A stretch of 64,000 nt of DNA from Sambucus nigra (lineage: Eukaryota > Streptophyta > Magnoliopsida > Dipsacales > Adoxaceae). Below, one piece after another: positions 34,320-44,742 of the stretch. The notes under the pieces are model-generated. The model was given only the letters and a program-made list of their open reading frames with translations, was not told the origin of the DNA and ran no database searches. The stretch spans positions 639,616,585 through 639,680,584 of the forward strand of contig OX422210.1 in assembly GCA_949130495.1 (NCBI GenBank), in the 5' to 3' direction. Position numbers and translations under genes: made by a program. Within the stretch, counting starts at the first letter, position 1. Each line of letters opens with the position of its first letter.

Positions 34320-35890
34320 TAGAAAACATTGTTAACTTTCTGTGCTATATGTCAAAAGTTGAGCCCAAGAACGTTAAAGAAGCACTCAATAATGAACCTT
34401 GGATATACGCTACGCAGGATGATTTACTTTAGTTTAGAAAGAATGATGTATGGGAACTTATCCCCCGACCTAGTGAGAAGAATTTATTTGGTACTAAATG
34501 GATCTTTAAGAATAATATGGATGAGAATGGCACCATTATACGTAACAAGTCTAGGTTGGTCTCTCAGGTCTACACACAGATTGAGGGTGTAGACTTTGAG
34601 GAGGCATTTTTTTCTGTTGCGAGGCTCGAGTCCATCCATTTGCTACTCTCCATCGTATGTCATTTGCACTTCAAGTTATATAAAATTGATATCAAAAGTT
34701 CCTTTTTGAATGGTATTCTATAGGATGAGGTTTATGTGGAACAACCAAAAGTTTTTTAAGACCCTAAGCACCCTGAACCCCTATATTATTTTAGGAAAAA
34801 ACTTGTATGGTTTAAAGCAAGCACCTTGTGCTCGGTAAGAGAGGCTTACTTCCTATCTCTTAGACCGTGGCTTTAGGAGAGGGGGAGTAGATAAGATGTT
34901 GTTTGATAGGATATGAAAAGGTGATAATTTGGTTTCCTAGGTCTATATGGACGACATAATCTTTGGATCCACGTGCTCCCGCCACGCTCACGACTTTGAG
35001 GAGGAGAAGAAGAGTAAGTTCGAGATAAACATGGTTAGTGAGCTTACATTCTTCCTTGGTCTCCAGGTTCATCAGCTAGAGGATGGGTTATTCATCTCCC
35101 ATTATAAGTATGCAAGACACCTTGCGAAGAAATTTGGTTTAGACTCCGCTAAGCACGTGTGTACTCCAATGAGTACCTCAACTAAGCTTAGCAAGGATAC
35201 TTTAGGCAAAGACGTAGGGTAAACCTTGTATTAGAGTATGATAGGTAGTCTTCTCTACTTAACTCCCCATCCTCCTAACATCGCCTTTAATGCTAGAATT
35301 TGTGCATGATATCAGGCGTCCAAGAAAGAATCGCACTTACTCACTCTTAAGAGTATTATCTAATATGTGAGTGGGACTCTCTCATATGGCATTTGGTATT
35401 CCTTTGATATCGATGACCGTTTATCTGCCTATTAGGATGTCGATTGGGACAAGGATGTAGATGAATGTAGGAACACTTCTGGTGGGTGTTTTTATTTTGG
35501 TTTTGCTCTTGTCTCTTGGTTGAGCAACAAGTAAAAGTCCATCTCTTTATCCATTGCGAAAGCTGAGTACATAGCCTTCGAGAGTTATTGGACGCAACTT
35601 CTGTGGATGAAGAAAATGATTTAGGATTATGGGATTTCATAGGACACTATGAGTATATCTTGGGATAACACGAGTGTGATACACATATCTCACAATCCAG
35701 TCCGGCATTCGTGCACAAAATACATTAGGATACGCTAGCACTTTATCCGAGAGTTGGTAGAAGAGAAAGTCGTGTCCTTGAGTTTTAGGTCAACTAACCT
35801 CCAGTTAGTCGATATTTTCATGAAGCCTTTATATGCCCTTATATTCGAGAGTCTAAGGAGGTCTTTTGGAATCTGCACAATTGACTGAGG
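34320..35890 (+). pseudogene. pol: copia-2 reverse transcriptase and RNase H, degenerate
   Basis: RT pieces: DENGTIIRNKSRLVSQVYTQ at 34517-34720, then KIDIKSSFLNG followed by a stop, LYGLKQAPC-type codons near 34803 in a shifted frame, and YMDDIIFGS at 34944-34970 (YVDD changed to YMDD). The piece 34947-35222 is the connection region. RNase H around 35430-35890 keeps DVDWDKD-, WLSNK- and HSCTKYIRIR-like blocks between stops. The antisense ORF 35356-35640 is a shadow. Confidence 0.8.
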
Positions 35891-37499
35891 GGTGGTTACC
35901 ATGTCTAGTATAGGATATATTTTTCATGATCATATCATATGGTTCTTATTGCTTGACTGTATCATTTGTACAATTCTTTTGTGTATTATATATATTTTTT
36001 ATTTTTTTATATTTTTTAAAAAATACAAAAAGATTTTCTATTTTTTTTGAGAAAAAAATTGAAAAGCAAAAAAAAGATTTTATTTTTTATAAAATTTTTG
36101 AAAAACACAAAAAGATTTTTGTATTTCTTACACCTTTTATGGATGAACATTTAGGATGGACAAATTCACAACATCATTTCCATATTCCACGTGACTTTTT
36201 GATACTGATTTGAGACGCTACATCATTTAATCCATGTGATGCATAATGTTTGGAGTCATTTCGATGTGATTAGTGATATCTTTCTACATGCTTGGCTCTT
36301 TATCTCCTTTAATTCACACATGCACAAATTTATTTGATTATTGTACTTGTCTATCACATGTTGGTCGAAGTATTTTCATTACAATCCTATCTATAAAATG
36401 ATCCTAATGTGATAAAACTTGACAATGAAAGTAGTGCATGTAAGAACAGTTGCTTGTAAGGAATTTATTTAATGTGAAAAATGATAAATATACATGGGAA
36501 AGGGCTACGAAAGGCATCATTATCCTTTGCGATAAAGCCGCCGTTTATAACGGGCTAAAAAAGTGTAGCATTGTAAAAAGTAGCCAAGGCCCTAAGAATT
36601 TAAAAAGAGTAAAAAAATGTGACATTGTAAGAAGTACCAAGGCTAAACTAGTTTAGTTTTATATGATCATTCAAAAGCAAAAATAGATAAAAAAAAATAT
36701 ATGGTCATTATTCTTTATGAGAGATTTTGGTTGGAACTCTATGGGTTTGTGACAAAGTCTTGAAAAATCTTTACATAGTTTTAGACGTTATTGGTGTGGA
36801 AATAATTTTCGATTTTGATTTGTTGTTTAGATTGAGTCGGTGTCATTTAAATTCAACATTTTTACACCTCAAGACAATTTTGAGTTTATTCGTTAGGAGT
36901 GTCCAAAATTCATCGTGCACATATGTTATGAATGTTGCATTGATTTTCCTTGAGAATTTATTCACACCCTTACATTTACGCTATCATCGACTTGGTTATC
37001 TTAGTATTCTTTCACGGTGTGATTATTTGTTATATATTTCTTTGTAAGAAAAAAATTAAAAATTTTGAAAAAAATAGAAACTTATTACCTTGTGACGCTC
37101 TCAGTATACATTGCCATGTTTCTTCTTATTTGTCCATTTGGGGACATCATAAAAAGGGGGAGAACGAAATATGGTGGAGTAAAATTGTTTAATTTAATGA
37201 GTTTCTTATTCTTAATTGATATTGACTTTATGTTTATCATTCTACTTTAAACTTTTGTGCATCATGGGTATTTGTTTCTTGTCTCATGTGTGCAGGTACA
37301 AATTGAGGGTCATTTTTTTGCACACCCAGATGATGACTAAGAAACATTGGAGAATTGAAGCTTTGAAGACGTTGAAGATTTCAAAGACCTGTACTTTTAT
37401 ATTTCCATTTATGGGCTTTGGGGGATATTATATTATATGTCTTAGGATTTTTTGGGGATGCATATTTCGGATTTTTTATGTATGTTTCGGCAAAGACAC
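35891..37499 (+). other. copia-2 post-pol non-coding tail
   Basis: Counterpart of 24541-25924: AAAAAGATTTT-rich segment (36000-36125), 'gggaaagggctacgaaagg' (36496), 'acatttacgctatcatcgacttggtta' (36972) and an internal purine tract 'cataaaaagggggagaac' (37148). Hydrophobic ORFs (36727-37047, 36950-37250, 37216-37515) share no protein sequence with the copia-1 tail and are not supported as genes. Confidence 0.7.
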
Positions 37500-37510
37500 A
37501 GGGGGAGATT
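37500..37510 (+). promoter_or_regulatory. copia-2 polypurine tract
   Basis: AGGGGGAGATT immediately before the 3' LTR, identical to the copia-1 tract. Confidence 0.88.
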
Positions 37511-38301
37511 TTTAAGGACATGATTCTATAAATGTCCGTTTAGAATCTTGGAATTTCTCTGTTGTCCTAAATCACAGTTGATATGTCGTATACCTCTACA
37601 TACCACTTCATTTGGCACGTCTTTGCTCGTTCATCCTTGACGTCCATCATCCGAATCTTGAGCATCACGCATCCAACATCATCAATATGTACCCATCATC
37701 CTCAACGTGGGTCGTTCATCTTCAACCGGTCATCACTAACTCCACTTTGTAAAAGGTATAATGTTTAGTTGGAGTTAATAATATTCACGTTTATATTTGG
37801 GATTTTTTTTAAATGGTTTATACCGGATAATTTTTTATTAAACCAAGGTTGGTTGTTTAAAAATTAAAAAAAATAATTTTTTTATTTATGTCGTTCAAAC
37901 GACATGATAGTGTCGTTCAAATGACATTGTGTTCTAACGACCTGATCAAATGATAGTACTTGTCATTTTTAAAGTCTCGCAATACCTCGTTTCTTAAATT
38001 CATCTAACGATCACGTATAGTTTTGGTTTTTAAGGTCGTTTGTTGAGGTATCTAACGACATCTAGTGTCATTCGAACGACCTAATAGATCTCGTTCAAAC
38101 AACATTGCGCCGCCTTTTTATTTCTTACTGGTATAAATACCAGCTCTTAAATAAGGTTTTTGCAAGTATTTTACAACTCCGTTTTCTACAGAACTGCTGC
38201 GATTTAAGACTTCAATCTTTTAGGTTAAAACCTATTTTGATTCACCCAAATATCCCAAATAATTTTTGTGAATCATTTTTAAACCCTTTTACTCACATCA
38301 C
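37511..38301 (+). mobile_element. copia-2 3' LTR, left part
   Basis: Begins TTTAAGG (TG changed to TT), runs parallel to 28286-29150 of the 5' LTR and is cut at 38301 by the array; the last five bases, ATCAC, are the array's TSD. It contains TATAAATA at 38132-38139 and paired palindromic motifs at 37890/37912 and 38067/38090. Confidence 0.88.
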
Positions 38302-39216
38302 TGATCGAGTGCGAAAAGTAGCGCGTGTAAAGACGCTAATCGTTGTTTTCGTTTCGCCAACTCAATACAAAAACCTAAGTTACAACTACACTTGCGAGGC
38401 AAGCACAGCGGTAAGTCGGGTATCGAGAATCCACAGGGACAAGTTGTTAGAATTTATAAGGTTTAATATTCCGAAATAAAAGTGTAAAAGGTGAATTACA
38501 AACTAAAAGAAAAGATGCATGAAAGGGAAAGATTAATCTAGGCGAGGAAACTTAAACTAAATTAATAAAGAGAATAAAAACTATAGGTTGCGTCGAATAT
38601 CCCTCACCCGAGTTAATTAGTATAAAATGGTTACATGGGTCGACGAGTTATTAAGGTTGCGTCTCGTTTCGACAGTTAATTAAATCAAGGGTTGTCACGC
38701 CCTAAATCGTCATAAAAGCCTAATAAGATTTTGGCGTCAACAAATATCCCGGAAATTACGCGCGAAAGGTCGTAAGCACGGGACATACATGATATGCCCC
38801 GTCAAATCTCCTAGGCGTAATAACTAGGACAACACACTCGAAATAGACCCGTAAACTCCATCACCAAAGCAAAGCAACGCGTCAACTCGAGTGAGTTCAA
38901 TTCGAACACAACCTAATTTAAATTACCTAGAAAGCATGTTAAAAACGCGATAAATGGAAAGCGGTAAATAAACGCGGTAAATCTATACTAGAAAGCGTGT
39001 AAATCAAAGCATGTAAATAAAGCATGTAAACCTAATTATCAAAGCAAGAATGAATGAAATACAAGCTATATTAATGGTGAGGATGATGAATAGTCAACTT
39101 ACACAACAAATGGGGTGTCAATCCAAGAGGAAATGAAGAAGAACCAAGCAAATCACCCAAACCCTAAGCTAAACTAACCTAAAATCGTGTCTCTACTGCT
39201 CTATAACAAAAAGGGG

Positions 39217-39224
39217 TATTTATA
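39217..39224 (-). promoter_or_regulatory. TATA box of array LTR A
   Basis: TATAAATA in element orientation, about 590 bp from the LTR's 5' end, followed by a short-leader-like sequence. It is repeated in LTR B and C. It marks the U3/R border and places the palindromes at 39288-39405 just upstream. Confidence 0.65.
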
Positions 39225-39287
39225 GTAAGTGGGAAAAGATAAGGGAAAAAGGAAAGAAAGAGGAAAGAGCCCAAAATATCTGGCACT

Positions 39288-39405
39288 ACCGGTCGACCGG
39301 TCGCAGGGGCGCGGTCGACCGGCCCCTTAAGCCAAAGCATACTGTCTCCTTCCTACGGCAAAAGTTGAAACCACGGTCGACCGGTCCCTTGTACGCGGTC
39401 GACCG
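39288..39405 (-). repeat. Four CGGTCGACCG palindromes in array U3
   Basis: Perfect 10-bp palindromes at 39290-39299 (extended to a 14-bp palindrome, 39288-39301), 39312-39321, 39374-39383 and 39396-39405. They form two pairs, each spaced exactly 22 bp, the pairs 84 bp apart. They lie about 65-190 bp upstream of the TATA box. The same cluster is present in LTR B (first palindrome 44218-44227) and LTR C (50771-50780). Confidence 0.9.
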
Positions 39406-39814
39406 GTACTCTGTTTTCAGGCTGCATTTGGTCCATGATGAGGGGGAAAAGGTCCATTACGGAAACGAGCCTAGCTTCTTCGTCCGAACTCCAAACGACG
39501 CACCGTTTGCGGCCACGCGATGCTAACTCAATGAACTACGCATCCGTGGAATTTCCAAGAGCCGAATAAGAAATTTGAATTGACTAAAAAGCCCTTGAAG
39601 TAGCTTCCAGCAACGGAACTTCTTCGAAATGCAACGGATCCTCACTTTTAGCGTTCCAATACCTACAAAAGCACAAATAACCCCTGCAAAACATGTATCT
39701 ATCCAACTCCAAGGTTGTCTGGTTAATGGGCATAATTATAGGCATTTAGGAACGTAAAAGCGCTAGAATGCATAAAGATAATGGGCGGAAATATGCAATA
39801 TTCGATACGAATCA

Positions 39815-41914
39815 CACCCCCTAACTTACACATTGCTAGTCCCTAGTAATGAAACAAAGAAAACCAAACCACAGAGGGCGGTACAAAATGTATACATGCA
39901 TCGAAATATAATTGCCACTTTCGTAGGGAACACGATTGCATTTAGCATATGCAATAAGCCGTTAAACCCCTAGGTTACCCTAGTGGACGAGTGTCGTCTC
40001 GTGAGGGTTTTCAGGGATGATACCCACAAACATCACATGGTTTCCTCAAAATATGCCCAAACCAACGTGCGACAAGCCCAACAAAAGCGAAAAAGATTTC
40101 ATACGCATTATTAGCAAAGTGAATGAATTCAAACAAAAGTCCAAATCATTAACATTATAGAATGCACCTCATAGAATTGAAACCTTAAATATGTGGGAGG
40201 GGAGAGAGCACATGCAAAGTATGATTTGGCAAAAACTTATATAAATCGGATACTAATCAAAGCAAGCATACATTCAATCCTCACGGGCATTACGCTCATC
40301 AAGTGAATTCACTCGAAACAGGGAGGTAACACACGGAACATGCGGGCTAAAGAGTAAATGTAAATGGAAACTAGGCCGCACACATGTCACAGAAGAAGAA
40401 CGCTATATATAAACTGAAAAACTGTAATCTCAATGAAAGGATACCGCACACTAAAAGAGGCGAAATGCATTTTCACAGATTATCACAACTATTATGAATT
40501 TTGAATTACATCAACCTAAGATCACATAGGACTTGTAATAGGGTTGTAATGTAGGATAGGCTAGGGTACGAAATGAAGGAATGTATGTACGGATTCAAAG
40601 TGTTCGGGATGGAAACTCGGGATAATGGGATAATGCGGGCAATATCAAAATTGGAAAACGAGTTCCAAAACAGCATTAGATATATCATCGGGGAGAGTAA
40701 TCAAAGCTTATTGAACTATATACAACATATTTACAACTTTCTCTTTCTTTTCTTTTCTTCTTTTTCTCATTTTCTCTTTTGTTTTCTTTTGCTTTTTGCT
40801 TTCTCTTTTTCTTTACTTTTTTCACTACTTTCTTTACTTTTCAAACTCTCAAATGCCTAAATTGCAACCGACATCATAACCACATCATTCAATCCCAAGT
40901 AACATTCCAAACAAAGGTATGGAAAGTGTATGTATGGTTTATAACTCCAATGTAGAGTTGGTTATGGGAATGGGGTTATGAAACGAAAGGTTAATATTTA
41001 GGCTCAAAAGGGTTAACGAGGGTAAACATATAAGGGTGAGGTCAAGGCTAATATGGGTTACATAACAAAGAATGCCTATGATCATTTCACAAAGTTTACG
41101 CAATTCTCGAATCAAAACAATATATGAAAATCATGCTCAAGTAACACATTTCAAGTATGAACTCAATTAATGAACGGTCAAATGAAAGAATAGTGAGATT
41201 ACCGACGAATTCAACGTTTTCAATGAGAAAAGAATAGTGTATACACTCACAAACGACGAAAGGTACAAAGCTTACTCGGTGTAAGTATATACAATGCAAC
41301 AAAAGATTACCGAGTTATAAAAATCTTAAACCAAATCAATAAAACCATAAAAGTGGATGTGCTCATGGGATTAAAGTTCAATTCATGAAGTTATTCATAA
41401 TATCAATAAGTGAGACTAAAGTCTAATAACTTCTAAAATCAAGAACATGCATCATTGGGTTGTCTATTGGATCGGGCAATTATTGAAATTTATCATCGGA
41501 AACAAAGGCAAAATGCCCAAAAAGGAGAAAAAAGAAAGAAAATCTTTTTGAAATTTTTGAATTTTTCTAAGAAAAGCATACTAAGTAACTAACATGTGAG
41601 CAAAAACATGGACTAAATAAAGAAATGGATAGAATATCCCACACCCCCTAACTTAAAACTTGACATTGTCCTCAATGTAAATTAAGAACCAAGTCAAAGA
41701 GAGGAAAAGAGCGATATTACCCAAAATTGGAGCGATCCCCATAAGAACAAGTCCAAAGAATCTACAAAACAAGTTAGTACCGAGCATAGCAAAAACAAAT
41801 AATAAAAAGTTAACTAATTACACTAGACTAAATTAAAAGGAAAGAAAATAAAAAATAAAAAATAAAAAAAAGAAAGAAAGCTAACTATATACAACCTACT
41901 ATTTATACTCCACA
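39815..41914 (-). other. Array internal region 1, non-coding 3' part with polypurine tract
   Basis: In element sense it ends GTGTAAGTTAGGGGGTG against LTR A, the polypurine tract. A second purine tract, TTTTAAGTTAGGGGGTGTGG, lies at 41638-41657, preceded by CATTGAGGACAATGTCAAG, a block common downstream of pol in Athila/Tat elements. No pol remnant was found. ORF 40573-40860 owes its length to a CT-rich tract (40740-40850) that encodes Phe/Leu/Ser runs; it and 40506-40688 are not credible. Confidence 0.75.
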
Positions 41915-43069
41915 CTAACTATACACTAGAAGTCTAAATAGCTGAGGGTCCACCATAAGAACGATTTGACTTTGGAGGATAACCGGTGTACCCTCACATA
42001 CATGCATGCCTCCCGAAAAATATGAATTCCGTTTTAACAACGGAAGGCATGTGTAAGGCGGAAGAAATGAACCATCGCCAATTAAAAGTTTTGGAGGGAC
42101 GATGGGGGGTTTGGATTGAACGGGTGACAAAAACAAGTGGGGACCGAGAAAAGCCGAATATCCTCCCAAGGATTTTGAAGTTGGAATGGGAGGCGGCGCA
42201 CACAAAGGCAAAGATGCAATCGTGGAGGGCGACTCGAGCAAGTACTCCTCATCGGCGATAAGGTTTAAAACATTAAAGTTCGAAACCGAATCATCGGGTA
42301 CTTGTTCCGGTGGGGTAATAGAGAATGAAAATGGGTATGAAAGAAATTCAAACTCATGAGATGAATCATCATCGCATGAAGTTGGAATTTCAAAGGAAAT
42401 AATATCATTTTCAATGAAATGTTCTTCTTTGGGGGCCAAAGAAGAAATCATTTCATTGCAAATAGATATTACGTCATTTTCATCCTCACTTTCAATATCT
42501 ATTACACAATGGGCAAAGTCTAGAATGGCTTGTTCCAAAGTAGGCACAAGCACCTCATTTGGTTCAAAACATTCGTCGACCTCGAAAGTCTCGGAAGCAA
42601 AATCGTCGTCGGACTCAAATAATAAATCCAACTCATGTTCCCACGAACGATTTTCTTCCCGATAACGATTTTCAATTTTCTCATTCTCATACATACGCAA
42701 GCCCTCACCGAATGTCATAGGTCGAGGTGCGGATGCATTAGAATGGGAACTTTGAAAATTACCATCGGACTTAAACGAAAACTCATTATTATAGGAATTT
42801 TGAAAACTATTCGAATTCGTTTCAAAATTCCTATTATAAGGAGGTAAAGGCCCAAAATCATTGTCATCATCATCAAAATTCCAATAACCTAAGTTTTGAC
42901 TTTCGTTATACTCGCCCAAAGTCATATTTGAATTTGTTATACTTTGGGATTCTAAGTATTCACCAAAAGTCATAGGTTTGCGAGAATTTTGAGAATTATG
43001 ACAAGAATTACCGAAAGAATTGGAATAAGACATGCTTACCCCAAAAATGGCTCGAATGGCGAATTCCAC
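41915..43069 (-). CDS. Acidic gag-position protein of the non-autonomous array element
   Basis: 384 codons; a more natural start may be the Met at residue 13 (MSYSNSFGN). It starts about 160 bp downstream of the primer site, the place of gag. The first half is Asn/Ser/Asp-rich and contains three related motifs: PMTFGEYLESQ (~residue 32), NMTLGEYNESQ (~50) and PMTFGEGLRMYE (~116). A strongly acidic block follows (LLFESDDDFASETFEVDECFEP, residues ~150-170, then IDIESEDENDV). The C-terminal third is Pro-rich (LCAPPPIPTS, KPPIVPPKLLIGDGSFLPP). No zinc knuckle, protease, membrane span or signal peptide is visible, so I cannot assign a known family. The copy at 48468-49622 is almost identical but has one nonsense change. 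Plus-strand ORFs 41986-42261, 42414-42665 and 42635-42847 are shadows. Confidence 0.7.
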   Translation of the reverse strand: MEFAIRAIFGVSMSYSNSFGNSCHNSQNSRKPMTFGEYLESQSITNSNMTLGEYNESQNLGYWNFDDDDNDFGPLPPYNRNFETNSNSFQNSYNNEFSFKSDGNFQSSHSNASAPRPMTFGEGLRMYENEKIENRYREENRSWEHELDLLFESDDDFASETFEVDECFEPNEVLVPTLEQAILDFAHCVIDIESEDENDVISICNEMISSLAPKEEHFIENDIISFEIPTSCDDDSSHEFEFLSYPFSFSITPPEQVPDDSVSNFNVLNLIADEEYLLESPSTIASLPLCAPPPIPTSKSLGGYSAFLGPHLFLSPVQSKPPIVPPKLLIGDGSFLPPYTCLPLLKRNSYFSGGMHVCEGTPVILQSQIVLMVDPQLFRLLVYS

Positions 43070-43210
43070 AGAATAAGTGCGCGCGGAAAGAATTCAAGCA
43101 TTTCTAAGCTCTCAAATGTGGAAGTCCTGCAAAAAGGTTAGCAAATAATACAAATAGAAAGAAAATACTATGAAATACTAAATCAAATAAATGCTAAAAC
43201 AAACTCATCT

Positions 43211-43225
43211 CCGGCAACGGCGCCA
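43211..43225 (-). promoter_or_regulatory. Array primer-binding site, unit 1
   Basis: In element sense TGGCGCCGTTGCCGG, a few bases from LTR B. This type of site, usually assigned to tRNA-Asp, is used by Athila-group gypsy elements. Confidence 0.8.
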
Positions 43226-43229
43226 TTTT

Positions 43230-44742
43230 TGATCGAGTGCGAAAAGTAGCGCGTGTAAAGACGCTAATCGTTGTTTTCGTTTCGCCAACTCAATACAAAA
43301 ACCTAAGTTACAACTACACTTGCGAGGCAAGCACAGCGGTAAGTCGGGTATCGAGAATCCACAGGGACAAGTTGTTAGAATTTATAAGGTTTAATATTCC
43401 GAAATAAAAGTGTAAAAGGTGAATTACAAACTAAAAGAAAAGATGCATGAAAGGGAAAGATTAATCTAGGCGAGGAAACTTAAACTAAATTAATAAAGAG
43501 AATAAAAACTATAGGTTGCGTCGAATATCCCTCACCCGAGTTAATTAGTATAAAATGGTTACATGGGTCGACGAGTTATTAAGGTTGCGTCTCGTTTCGA
43601 CAGTTAATTAAATCAAGGGTTGTCACGCCCTAAATCGTCATAAAAGCCTAATAAGATTTTGGCGTCAACAAATATCCCGGAAATTACGCGCGAAAGGTCG
43701 TAAGCACGGGACATACATGATATGCCCCGTCAAATCTCCTAGGCGTAATAACTAGGACAACACCCTCGAAATAGACCCGTAAACTCCATCACCAAAGCAA
43801 AGCAACGCGTCAACTCGAGTGAGTTCAATTCGAACACAACCTAATTTAAATTACCTAGAAAGCATGTTAAAAACGCGATAAATGAAAAGCGGTAAATAAA
43901 CGCGATAAATCTATACTAGAAAGCGTGTAAATCAAAGCATGTAAATAAATCATGTAAACCTAATTATCAAAGCAAGAATGAATGAAATACAAGCTATATT
44001 AATGGTGAGGATGATGAATAGTCAACTTACACAACAAATGGGGTGTCAATCCAAGAGGAAATGAAGAAGAACCAAGCAAATCACCCAAACCCTAAGCTAA
44101 ACTAACCTAAAATCGTGTCTCTACTGCTCTATAACAAAAAGGGGTATTTATAGTAAGTGGGAAAAGATAAGGGAAAAAGGAAAGAAAGAGGAAAGAGCCC
44201 AAAATATCTGGCACTACCGGTCGACCGGTCGCAGGGGCGCGGTCGACCGGCCCCTTAAGCCAAAGCATACTGTCTCCTTCCTACGGCAAAAGTTGAAACC
44301 GCGGTCGACCGGTCCCTTGTACGCGGTCGACCGGTACTCTGTTTTCAGGCTGCATTTGGTCCATGATGAGGGGGAAAAGGTCAATTACGGAAACGAGCCT
44401 AACTTCTTCGTCCGAACTCCAAACGACGCACCGTTTGCGGCCACGCGATTCTAACTCAATGAACTACGCATCCGTGGAATTTCCAAGAGCCGAATAAGAA
44501 ATGTGAATTGACTAAAAAGCCCTTGAAGTAGCGTCCAGCGATGGAACTTCTCCGAAATGCAACGGATCCTCACTTTTAGCGTTCCAATACCTACAAAAGC
44601 ACAAATAACCCCTGCAAAACATGTATCTATCCAACTCCAAGGTTGTCTGGTTAATGGGCATAATTATAGGCATTTAAGAACGTAAAAGCGCTAGAATGCA
44701 TAAAGATAATGGGCGGAAATATGCAATATTCGATACAAATCA
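43230..44742 (-). mobile_element. Array LTR B (shared middle LTR)
   Basis: 1513 bp. It carries several private changes where A and C agree, e.g. ACACCCTCG for ACACACTCG (43762), ATAAATGAAAAG for ATAAATGGAAAG, GATACAAATCA for GATACGAATCA at the end. It serves as 5' LTR of unit 1 and 3' LTR of unit 2. Confidence 0.93.

Larger units (their letters stand above)
38302..39814 (-). mobile_element. Array LTR A (outer, element 3' end)
   Basis: Plus strand TGATCGAG...ACGAATCA; in element sense TGATTCGT...CTCGATCA. Private differences from B and C cluster at 39372-39620 (for example CCACGG for CCGCGG, and AGCTTCCAGCAACGG for AGCGTCCAGCGATGG). The short ORF 38105-38479 spans the insertion junction and is not a gene. 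Confidence 0.93.

Noticed and set aside
37216..37515. Membrane-like ORF before the copia-2 3' LTR
   Set aside because: Runs into the polypurine tract and is not shared with copia-1.
38105..38479. 124-codon ORF across the array junction
   Set aside because: Spans the copia-2 LTR/array LTR boundary, so it arose by insertion and cannot be an old gene.
40573..40860. 95-codon ORF, repeated at 45501-45788
   Set aside because: Identical in both array units only because the array is duplicated; the C-terminal half is CT-tract low complexity and it is antisense to the element.
42414..42847. Plus-strand Ser/Lys-rich ORFs opposite the acidic protein
   Set aside because: Antisense shadows of the minus-strand ORF; acidic Asp/Glu/Ser codons read as Ser/Lys/Phe on the other strand.
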